DNA from: Streptomyces sennicomposti | GTDB taxonomy: Bacteria > Actinomycetota > Actinomycetes > Streptomycetales > Streptomycetaceae | Length of the DNA stretch: 64,000 nt | NCBI RefSeq assembly: GCF_019890635.1 | Contig: NZ_JAIOAB010000001.1 | Coordinates: forward strand, 1-64,000 | Reading direction: 5' to 3' | Shown: positions 44,904 to 51,906 of the stretch, in pieces | How positions within the stretch are numbered: the first letter of the stretch is position 1 | Layout: each line of letters begins with the position of its first letter | The notes under the pieces: generated by a model | Seen by the model: the letters and a program-made list of their open reading frames with translations, nothing else | What the model was told of the DNA's origin: nothing | The model's database searches: none | Translations under genes and position numbers: made by a program

Positions 44904-46005
44904 CCGGCTGAGGAGCGCGATCAGACACCAGTTGCCCGGACGCCGCCGCACCGACCCGGGGGACCACTTCGACCGGGACGACTGGGGAAGGACGGCGGAC
45001 CTGGGACTCACCGGGCTGTGCCTGCCCGAGGAGTTCGGCGGCGGTGGTCTCGGCGCCCTCGACACGGCACTGTGCCTGGAGGCGTTCGGCCAGTGCTGCC
45101 TCGACACGGGACTCGCCTTCGGAGTCGCCGCCCACCTGCTCGCCTGCGCCGTGCCGATCCGGGACTTCGCCGGTGACGAGGTGCGCGGGCAGTTGCTCAA
45201 GGGCATGGCCGACGGTTCGGTGATCGCCTCCAACGCGATCACCGAGGACTCGGCGGGGTCCGACTCGGCCCGCCTGGGGATGACCGCGGTCCGCGACGGC
45301 GACCACTACGTGCTCGACGGGGAGAAGTCGTTCGCGAGCAACGCCCCGCTCTCCGACGTGATCGTGACCTACGCGGTCACGCAGCCCGAGGCCGGCTTCC
45401 TCGGCACCAGCGGCTTCGCGGTCCCCCGGGACCTGCCGGGGCTGAGCGTCAGCGGCCCGATGGAGAAGATGGGCCTGCACGGCTGCCCGGCCGGCCGGAT
45501 CACCTTCGACGGGGTGCGGGTGCCCGCCCGCTACCTCCTCGGCAGCGAGGGTCAGGGCCGGACGATCTTCCAGCACTCGATGGGCTGGGAGCGGGCCTGC
45601 CTGTTCGCCATCTACCTCGGCGTGATGACGCACCAGCTCGAGCGGTGCGTGGCCCACGTCCGGTCCCGCAAGCAGTTCGGCCGCAGGCTGGCCGACTTCC
45701 AGGCGGTGTCGCACAAGATCTCGGTCATGTCCGAGCGGCTCGAAGGGGCGCGGCTGCTCCTGTACCGGGCCTGCTGGCTGACCGACCAGGGCACCGCGGA
45801 CGCCGGCGCCGTGTCGCTGGCCAAGGTCGCGGTCTCCGAGGCCGCCGTGGCCAACGCCCGGGACGCGGTGCAGGTCTTCGGCGGCATCGGCTATCTCGCC
45901 TCGACCGGCATCGAGCAGCAGCTGCGCGACGCCGTGCCGAGCACGCTCTTCTCGGGCACGACCGAGATCCACCGCAACGTCATCGCGAGGGAGCGAGGGC
46001 TGTGA
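44863..46005 (+). CDS. Acyl-CoA-dehydrogenase-like prolyl-carrier-protein oxidase (PltE/RedW type)
   Basis: 380 residues from ATG 44863, preceded by AAGGAGG. Acyl-CoA dehydrogenase fold: ITEDSAGSDSA is the FAD-binding segment, KMGLHGCPAGRITFDGV the middle domain, and QVFGGIGYLASTGIEQQLRD then GTTEIHRNVIARE the C-terminal block. It is followed with 4-bp overlaps by a prolyl-AMP ligase, a carrier protein and a halogenase. In prodigiosin, pyoluteorin and aminocoumarin clusters this enzyme oxidises prolyl-S-PCP to pyrrolyl-2-carboxyl-S-PCP; the same role is inferred from the full cassette. Confidence 0.9.
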   Translation: MDFAMTSEQRQRHDRLRSAIRHQLPGRRRTDPGDHFDRDDWGRTADLGLTGLCLPEEFGGGGLGALDTALCLEAFGQCCLDTGLAFGVAAHLLACAVPIRDFAGDEVRGQLLKGMADGSVIASNAITEDSAGSDSARLGMTAVRDGDHYVLDGEKSFASNAPLSDVIVTYAVTQPEAGFLGTSGFAVPRDLPGLSVSGPMEKMGLHGCPAGRITFDGVRVPARYLLGSEGQGRTIFQHSMGWERACLFAIYLGVMTHQLERCVAHVRSRKQFGRRLADFQAVSHKISVMSERLEGARLLLYRACWLTDQGTADAGAVSLAKVAVSEAAVANARDAVQVFGGIGYLASTGIEQQLRDAVPSTLFSGTTEIHRNVIARERGL

Positions 46006-47489
46006 ACCTGCATGAGCTGGTCATCCACTCCGCCCGGCGCCATCCGGACCGCACGGCCGTCGCCGCCGCTGGACGGGAGCTGACGTACAGCCAACTCGAC
46101 CGCGCGGCCGACGAGTTCGCCCGGCTGCTGGCCGCGGCCGGGGTGGGCCGCGGCGACCCGGTGGTGATCTGGGGCGACAAGTCGCCCGAGGTCGTGGTGG
46201 CGATGCAGGCGGTGCTGCGCCTGGGCGCCGTCTACGTGCCGCAGGACGGCACCGCGCCGGTCGGCCGGGTCGCCACCGTGGCCCACGACTGCGCGGCCCG
46301 GGTCGTGTGCGCGACCGGGCAGCGGCTGACGGACGTCACGGCGACGCTCGGCGGGATCGCCGCGCTCGACCTGGAACAGGCCACCGCACCCGCCGGCACG
46401 GCGCCGGCCGCCGACACCGAGGTGAAGCCGGACGACCCCGCCTTCATCCTCTACACCTCCGGCTCCACGGGGACGCCGAAGGGCGTGAGCATCAGCCACC
46501 GCAACGCCCGCGCCTTCGTGGACTGGGCGGTGGAACTGCTCGACGCCGGGCCCGAGGACCGCTTCGCCAACCACGCGCCGCTGGTCTTCGACCTCTCGGT
46601 CCTCGACCTGTACGCCGCCTTCTCGGTCGGCGCCTCGGTCCACCTGGTCCCGGCAGCGCTCGCGTACGCGCCGGGCGAGCTCGTCGAGTTCCTGCACCGG
46701 GAGCGGATCACCGTCTGGTACTCGGTGCCGTCGGCGCTGATCCTGATGATCCGCGGCGGCGCGCTCCTGGACCGGCCCGCGCCCGAGGCGCTGCGGGCGG
46801 TGCTGTTCGCCGGCGAGCCGTTCCCCGTCGCCCACGTCCGCCGTCTGGCGGGCTGGACGGACGCCCGGCTGCTCAACCTGTACGGGCCGACCGAGACGAA
46901 CGTGTGCACCTGGCACGAGGTCGTCCCGGCCGACCTCGAACGCGAACGCCCGGTGCCGATCGGAAAGGCGGCGAGCGGCGACGAGGTGTGGGCGCGGACC
47001 GACGCCGGCGCCGTCGCCGCACCGGGCGAGCAGGGCGAACTGATCGTCAGCGGGCCGACGGTGATGCTCGGTTACTGGGGCCTGGGCCCCGCGGCCGAGG
47101 AGTACGCCACCGGGGACGTCGTCACCGTGCTGCCCGACGGCGGCTTCGACTACGTGGGCCGGCGCGACCACGCGGTGAAGGTCCGCGGCCACCGGATCGA
47201 ACTCGGCGAGATCGAGATCGGCTGCGCCGCGCACCCGGACGTCGAGACGGCGGCCGTCGTCGTGGCCGGCGAGGGCATGGACGCCCGTCTGATCGCCTTC
47301 GTCGTCCCCGCGGCCGGCGCCCGGCCCGGCGCCCTGGCGCTGCGCCGTCATCTGGCCGAGCGGCTGCCCAGCTACATGATCGTCGACCACGTCCACCTCC
47401 TCGCCGACCTGCCGCGCACCCGCAACGGCAAGATCGACCGACCGGAACTGGTCCGGCGGCATCTCACCCTTTCGAAAGGACGCTCATGA
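46002..47489 (+). CDS. L-prolyl-AMP ligase, free-standing A domain (PltF/RedM type)
   Basis: 495 residues from GTG 46002, which overlaps the dehydrogenase stop (GTGA). A3 core YTSGSTGTPKG, NHAPLVFDLSVLDLYAAF and NLYGPTETNVCTWHEV are visible. The specificity code reads DLLYLALVCK, the code known for the proline-activating enzymes of pyrrole pathways. It loads L-proline on the next gene's carrier protein. This is the best-supported substrate assignment in the window. Confidence 0.93.
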   Translation: MNLHELVIHSARRHPDRTAVAAAGRELTYSQLDRAADEFARLLAAAGVGRGDPVVIWGDKSPEVVVAMQAVLRLGAVYVPQDGTAPVGRVATVAHDCAARVVCATGQRLTDVTATLGGIAALDLEQATAPAGTAPAADTEVKPDDPAFILYTSGSTGTPKGVSISHRNARAFVDWAVELLDAGPEDRFANHAPLVFDLSVLDLYAAFSVGASVHLVPAALAYAPGELVEFLHRERITVWYSVPSALILMIRGGALLDRPAPEALRAVLFAGEPFPVAHVRRLAGWTDARLLNLYGPTETNVCTWHEVVPADLERERPVPIGKAASGDEVWARTDAGAVAAPGEQGELIVSGPTVMLGYWGLGPAAEEYATGDVVTVLPDGGFDYVGRRDHAVKVRGHRIELGEIEIGCAAHPDVETAAVVVAGEGMDARLIAFVVPAAGARPGALALRRHLAERLPSYMIVDHVHLLADLPRTRNGKIDRPELVRRHLTLSKGRS

Positions 47490-47752
47490 ACACCGACGCC
47501 GTGACCACCCGACTCCTCGACTTCATCAGGGTCGAATTCCTCTGGTCCGACGAGGGCCGCGAGATCGACGCGAGCACCCCGCTGCTGGAGTGGGGGATCA
47601 TCGACTCCCTGCGGATCGCGCTGCTGCAGTCCTTCATCCTCAACGAGTGGGACGTCCCGGTGCCCGCCGCCCTGATCGACGCGAAGAACTTCAAGAACGC
47701 GTCCTGCATCGCCGCCATGATCTGCGAGCTGGACAAGGAGACCGTGCGATGA
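47486..47752 (+). CDS. Free-standing peptidyl carrier protein for the pyrrole unit
   Basis: 88 residues. The phosphopantetheine site is the Ser of WGIIDSLRIALL (near residue 40), with IID in place of the usual GGD, as in PltL-type carriers. ATG 47486 overlaps the ligase stop (ATGA), and its stop overlaps the halogenase start. Prolyl, then pyrrolyl and halopyrrolyl groups should ride on it before transfer to an NRPS C domain, perhaps C1 of one of the two large NRPSs. Confidence 0.93.
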   Translation: MNTDAVTTRLLDFIRVEFLWSDEGREIDASTPLLEWGIIDSLRIALLQSFILNEWDVPVPAALIDAKNFKNASCIAAMICELDKETVR

Positions 47753-49077
47753 GCGCCACCGACTTCGACATCGCCGTGATCGGCGGGGGCCCCGCCGGTT
47801 CGACCGCCGCCTCCTACCTGGCCCGCGCCGGTCTGTCCGTCATCGTCCTGGAGAGCGACACCTTCCCGCGGCCGCACGTCGGCGAGTCGCTGGTGCCGGC
47901 CACGACGCCCGTCCTGCTCGAGATAGACGCCCTCGACAAGATCGACGAGGCGGGCTTCCCCCGCAAGTACGGGGCGTCCTGGACCTCGGCCGAGTCGCGG
48001 GACATCCCCCGGCTCGGCTTCAGCGGACTGCAGCACGACTGGACCGCGGACATCCAGTTCGTGGAGCGCGACCAGAAGGGCGTGGACCGCGACTACACGT
48101 ACCACGTGGACCGTTCGCGGTTCGACGCGATCCTGCTGCGCCACGCCCAGGAGCAGGGCGCGAGTGTCGTCAACGGCGCCCGGGTCCTCGGCGTCGACTT
48201 CGGCGACCCCGAGGTGACGGTCCGCACCCGCATCGCCGGGAAGGAGATGTCGTACACGGTCGGCATGGTCGTGGACGCCTCCGGCCGCCAGACGATGCTC
48301 GGCCGGCAGCTGCGGACCAAGGTCTCCGACCCCGTCTTCGACCAGTACGCGGTGCACGCCTGGTTCGAGGGCCTGGACCGGGAGGCGCTGTCCACCTCCG
48401 CGGCGCAGGCCGAGCACATCTACGTGCACTTCCTGCCGATCAAGGACTCCTGGGTCTGGCAGATCCCGATCACCGACAAGATCACGAGCATCGGCGTGGT
48501 GACCCAGAAGAAGCGCTTCAAGGAGGGCAGCGGCGATCTCGACGAGTTCTTCTGGGAGTTCGTGGGCAGCAGACCCGAGCTGTACGACGCGCTGAAGGGC
48601 TGCCGCCAAGTGCGTCCGCTGAAGGCGGAGGGCGACTACAGCTACTCGATGAAGGAGATCACCGGCGACCGCTACGTCCTGATCGGCGACGCCGCCCGCT
48701 TCGTGGACCCGATCTTCTCCAGCGGGGTCAGCGTGGCGCTGAACAGCGCCCGTATCGCCTCGCAGGACATCATCGCGGCGCACGCGGCCGGCGACTACGG
48801 CAAGGACCGGTTCGCGGGGTACGAGTCCAAGCTGCGCCGCGCGGTGAAGTACTGGTACGAGTTCATCTCCATCTACTACCGGCTGAACGTCCTGTTCACC
48901 GCCTTCGTCCAGGACCCGCGGTACCGCAAGGACGTCCTGAAGATGCTGCAGGGCGACGTGTACGACGACGAGGAGCCGAAGGCCCTCATCGCGATGCGCG
49001 AGGCGGTGGCCGCGGTCGAGGCCAACCCGGACCACCTGTGGCACCCGTACCTCGGCACGCTCAAGGCCAGCGGCTGA
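47749..49077 (+). CDS. Flavin-dependent halogenase (carrier-protein-bound pyrrole type)
   Basis: 442 residues. FAD motif GGGPAGS at residues 10-16; the halogenase signature WxWxIP is present as SWVWQIPI near 240; GDAARFVDPIFSSGVSVAL is the second flavin motif. It resembles the PltA/CrpH class acting on carrier-tethered substrates more than free-tryptophan halogenases. The position after the pyrrole-forming trio implies chlorination (or bromination) of pyrrolyl-S-PCP. It also shows the long C-terminal helical extension (KALIAMREAVAAVEANP). Number and position of halogens cannot be told. A strong terminator follows. Confidence 0.93.
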   Translation: MSATDFDIAVIGGGPAGSTAASYLARAGLSVIVLESDTFPRPHVGESLVPATTPVLLEIDALDKIDEAGFPRKYGASWTSAESRDIPRLGFSGLQHDWTADIQFVERDQKGVDRDYTYHVDRSRFDAILLRHAQEQGASVVNGARVLGVDFGDPEVTVRTRIAGKEMSYTVGMVVDASGRQTMLGRQLRTKVSDPVFDQYAVHAWFEGLDREALSTSAAQAEHIYVHFLPIKDSWVWQIPITDKITSIGVVTQKKRFKEGSGDLDEFFWEFVGSRPELYDALKGCRQVRPLKAEGDYSYSMKEITGDRYVLIGDAARFVDPIFSSGVSVALNSARIASQDIIAAHAAGDYGKDRFAGYESKLRRAVKYWYEFISIYYRLNVLFTAFVQDPRYRKDVLKMLQGDVYDDEEPKALIAMREAVAAVEANPDHLWHPYLGTLKASG

Positions 49078-49444
49078 CCGTACGCGCGCGTCTCCACCCA
49101 GAAGCGGAGCGAGGGCCGGCACATCCCCCGGTCGGCCCTCGCTCCTTCCTCCCACAGCGCCCGCCGGACTCGCCCGCGCGGCGCTGAAGGAAGGGCGGAT
49201 CGCGGGCGCGGGCCCCGGTGTGTCCGTGACCGGTGCCCGCACCGGCTCGCCGCCGTCACAACGGGAGAACGCCGTGGTCACCCCGCCCCTGGGCGCGGGC
49301 GCCCCCGCGGCACGGACCAAGGCCGGGACCGCCCGCGGCCCGACCGGTCCGGCCCGCCCCGACCGGTTCCGCCCCGGCCGGTGAGCACGTGACCGAGGCC
49401 GTCAACCCGCGGGACACATCGCCCCCTACGAAGGAAGCCACCGG
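49078..49444. other. Intergenic region downstream of halogenase
   Basis: 367 bases containing the operon terminator (49107-49144) and the PPTase upstream region. No gene is seen and no SARP-type repeat is recognised. Confidence 0.6.
49107..49144 (+). terminator. Terminator of the NRPS/pyrrole operon
   Basis: Perfect 12-bp stem GAGCGAGGGCCG / CGGCCCTCGCTC with a 14-base loop, 30 bp after the halogenase stop. Confidence 0.88.
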
Positions 49445-50278
49445 ATGACCGCTCAGGGGCATGCGCCCGTACTCGAAAGCAGCACCGGCACCGGCGTCGG
49501 CCGCTTCGGCCGCAGCAACGCCGTCCATGTCTGGCACGGCCGGGTCCCCGACGTCCCCGACCCGGCCGACGTCGCTGTGCTGGACGCCGCCGAACTGCGT
49601 ACGTACCGGGGCCGCAGGCCGCCCTTCGACGGCCGCTACGCCGGAGCGCACGCCGCCGTGCGCCGGGTGCTCGCCGATCACTATCTCGGCTGCCCGCCGG
49701 ACGCGATCCGGTTCGGCAGGCACACCTGCCCGCGGTGCGCCGACGGCACGCACGGCCGGCCGAGGGTCGTCGCGCCCGTCACGCGACTGGAATTCAGCCT
49801 GTCCCGCTCGGGGCCGTACTGGCTGCTCTCGGTCACCGCCGGCGGGCGGGTGGGCATCGACATCGAGGTCCATGGCGGGCGCGATCTCGGCGGCATGGCC
49901 GATGTCGCCCTGTCGTGCGACGAGTCGGCGGCCCTGGAGGCCGTCGACGACGTGTCGGAGCGGGAGGCCTTCTTCCTGCGCGCCTGGACACGGAAGGAGG
50001 CGGTTCTCAAGGCCGCCGGCATCGGGATCGTGGCCGAGCTGCGCGGCCTGGACGTGTTCCCTCAGCGGAACGGTCCGGTCAGCGTCGCGTGCGCCGATCC
50101 GGCGGTCCGCGGTGTCTGGCGCGTCGAGGACGTCCCGCTCGGCCCGTGCCTGTCGGCGGCCGTGGCCCGGGAGACCGGGGAGACGGGCCCGGTGCTGATC
50201 CGTTCGTCGGCCGCGGCGCTCGCCGCCCAGGAAGGCTTTCGCCCGGGCCGGGCCGGATCAGGCGACGGGGTCCGGTGA
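49445..50278 (+). CDS. Sfp-type 4'-phosphopantetheinyl transferase
   Basis: 277 residues from ATG 49445 with GAAGGAAG upstream. Family motifs: VGIDIEVHG (Mg-binding D-x-E) near residue 139 and FFLRAWTRKEAVLKA (W-x-x-K-E-A) near 180. It converts apo carrier domains of the NRPSs and the free carrier protein to holo form. The last codons and the stop fall inside the first unit of a nine-copy 13-bp tandem repeat, so repeat changes could alter the C-terminus slightly. It converges with the SARP gene. Confidence 0.93.
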   Translation: MTAQGHAPVLESSTGTGVGRFGRSNAVHVWHGRVPDVPDPADVAVLDAAELRTYRGRRPPFDGRYAGAHAAVRRVLADHYLGCPPDAIRFGRHTCPRCADGTHGRPRVVAPVTRLEFSLSRSGPYWLLSVTAGGRVGIDIEVHGGRDLGGMADVALSCDESAALEAVDDVSEREAFFLRAWTRKEAVLKAAGIGIVAELRGLDVFPQRNGPVSVACADPAVRGVWRVEDVPLGPCLSAAVARETGETGPVLIRSSAAALAAQEGFRPGRAGSGDGVR

Positions 50279-50383
50279 TGGGGTCCGGTGATGGGGTCCG
50301 GTGATGGGGTCCGGTGATGGGGTCCGGTGATGGGGTCCGGTGATGGGGTCCGGTGATGGGGTCCGGTGATGGGGTCCGGTGAT
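50267..50383. repeat. Nine perfect 13-bp tandem repeats
   Basis: Unit GGGGTCCGGTGAT, nine identical head-to-tail copies (117 bp). The first copy carries the PPTase stop codon (TGA). The unit length is not a multiple of three. Perfect identity suggests recent expansion and a length-variable locus. Confidence 0.97.
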
Positions 50384-50651
50384 GGGGCACCTCGCACCCG
50401 TTCGGGCAGTCACTCGGCATCGCAGGACGCAGGAGGGCGTCATGGCGGGGCCATGGCGACCGACGGCAACGCGGCGTGGGGGTCCACCTGCTCGAAGCAC
50501 TCGGGGGAACGGCGCCAGGACATGCGAGCCCGGCGTGATGCGCACGAGCGGCCCTCGGGGCGGTCGGCACCCACCCGCCCCGGCCGCTCTGCCGGGGGCC
50601 TGCCCGCGCCGGGCAGGCCCCCGGTCCTGCCCGCGCGACACGGTCAGGGCC
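50384..50651. other. Convergent intergenic region
   Basis: About 270 bases between the tandem repeat and the SARP stop. It holds one strong terminator (50592-50624) and nothing else recognisable. Confidence 0.6.
50592..50624. terminator. Bidirectional terminator
   Basis: Perfect 15-bp stem CCGGGGGCCTGCCCG / CGGGCAGGCCCCCGG with a 3-base loop, between the convergent PPTase and SARP genes. Confidence 0.88.
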
Positions 50652-51440
50652 TCATGGCCGCCCTCCCGCGCCGACCATGAGTCCTCCCCTCCCCGGCAGC
50701 GCCGGCTCCAGGCCCTCCTCCAGGATCGCCTGGTGCGCGCCGCGCAGGGCCGGGCCGGGGTCGACCCCCAGCTGGTCCCGCAGCAGCCGGCAGCCCTCGT
50801 AGAACGCGTCGAACGCCTCCGCCTGACGGTCGCTGCGGTGCAGGGCGATCATCAGCTTCGCCCGGAAGGTCTCCCGCAGCGGGTGCGCACCCACCAGCTG
50901 GGAGAGCTCGCCGACGAGCGCGTGGTGGCGGCCGAGACGCAGATCCGCCTCGATCCGGCTCTCCAGCACCTCCATACGGGCCAGGTCGATCCGGGAGCGC
51001 TCGTTGTCGATCAGCGCGTCGGTCACGCCGGTGAGGGTGGGGCCGCTCCACAGGTCGAGTGCCGTCCTGAACCGCACCGCCGCGCCGTCCACGTCTCCGG
51101 CGCCCATCAGGGACTGGCCTTCCTTGGCCAGCCGGTAGAAGTCCGCCAAGTCGAAGCGCGCGCCGGCCCGCTCGATCCGGTAGCCGCGCCCGCAACGGGT
51201 GATCGTCGCGCCGCCCTTGAAATGGCCGCGCAGACGCGACGCGTAGGTGTAGATCTGCGCCTGATAGGTGGCCGGCGGCTTTCGCTCCCACAGCACCGCG
51301 CCGAGATCCGAATCGGAGACGACCCAGCCGTCCGCCAGCAAAAGGGTCGCCAGGATGGTCCGTTGTTTACAACCGCCGAGCGGAGCCTCCACTCCGGCGG
51401 ACCGCATTCCGACGGGCCCGAGAACACAGAACTCATACAT
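50652..51440 (-). CDS. SARP-family pathway-specific activator
   Basis: 262 residues, the short ActII-ORF4/RedD-like form. An OmpR-type winged helix occupies about 1-95 (FCVLGPVGMRS, LATLLLADGWVVS, QAQIYTYASRLRGHF), then a BTAD domain about 100-250 (FDLADFYRLAKEG, LDLWSGPTLTGVTD, LYGEL-like LVGELSQLVGAHPLRE). No ATPase domain follows. SARPs bind 11-bp-spaced heptamer repeats 8 bp upstream of the -10 box. Exactly such sites occur before many transcription units in this window, so it is the likely activator of the cluster. Its own expression may depend on the butyrolactone system at the left end. Confidence 0.92.
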   Translation of the reverse strand: MYEFCVLGPVGMRSAGVEAPLGGCKQRTILATLLLADGWVVSDSDLGAVLWERKPPATYQAQIYTYASRLRGHFKGGATITRCGRGYRIERAGARFDLADFYRLAKEGQSLMGAGDVDGAAVRFRTALDLWSGPTLTGVTDALIDNERSRIDLARMEVLESRIEADLRLGRHHALVGELSQLVGAHPLRETFRAKLMIALHRSDRQAEAFDAFYEGCRLLRDQLGVDPGPALRGAHQAILEEGLEPALPGRGGLMVGAGGRP

Positions 51441-51735
51441 GACCGGCTGTCAGCTCCCATCAGCAGCTCGAGTCGCCTGACACCCGGGGCGAACCCCGGT
51501 GGAGCGACGATGCCAAGCCGGCGGGGGCCGCGCCAGTGCCTCCGTACCGGGTCGGAGGTGTATCCGTCAGACTGTGGATCGTGAAGAAAACACATGCCGT
51601 GAGGCGTTCCCGTCACCCGCGTGAAAAGTTCACCCCCGGGTGGTGACTCCGGCACTGTGGGCAGTTCCCCGTGATTTGCAGAATCTTCCCCGTAGCCAGC
51701 ACGAAACACACACGTGGCGAAGGGAATTGATCACA
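51441..51735. promoter_or_regulatory. Divergent promoter region between SARP gene and peptide gene
   Basis: 295 bases between divergent genes. Compositionally richer in A+T towards 51590-51735. GTGAAAAGTTCAC at about 51620 is a short imperfect inverted repeat that could be an operator. No 11-bp-period ATAG/TATGG repeat is visible, so the peptide operon is probably outside the SARP regulon. Confidence 0.45.
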
Positions 51736-51906
51736 ATGAACCTGCACTCCGCGCAGCCCGGCGCTCTTACGCACGTCGCGGCCGAGACCGCCTCGGGCGC
51801 CCAGCTCGTGATCGAGAACCTGGACGTTCCGGCGGACCAGGACGCCGTCCTGTTCACCGTCACCTACACCCACTCCGTGCCGGCCACAGCGGACTTCCTC
51901 GCGTGA
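51736..51906 (+). CDS. Putative RiPP precursor peptide (56 aa)
   Basis: A 56-residue open frame from ATG 51736 with GAAGGGAA about 11 bp upstream. Its stop overlaps the GTG of the YcaO gene (GTGA). The first two-thirds are leader-like and acidic, including QLVIENLDVPADQDA, similar in style to leaders bound by RRE domains. The end is rich in Thr/Ser (LFTVTYTHSVPATADFLA) and has no Cys, so the possible core could form oxazoline-type or other backbone changes but not thiazoles. I do not recognise the peptide. Its identity as a precursor rests on coupling to YcaO and on its size and layout. Confidence 0.7.
   Translation: MNLHSAQPGALTHVAAETASGAQLVIENLDVPADQDAVLFTVTYTHSVPATADFLA

Noticed and set aside
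50262..50397. Tandem repeats as a possible CRISPR array
   Set aside because: Units are contiguous 13-mers without spacers, and no cas gene is nearby.
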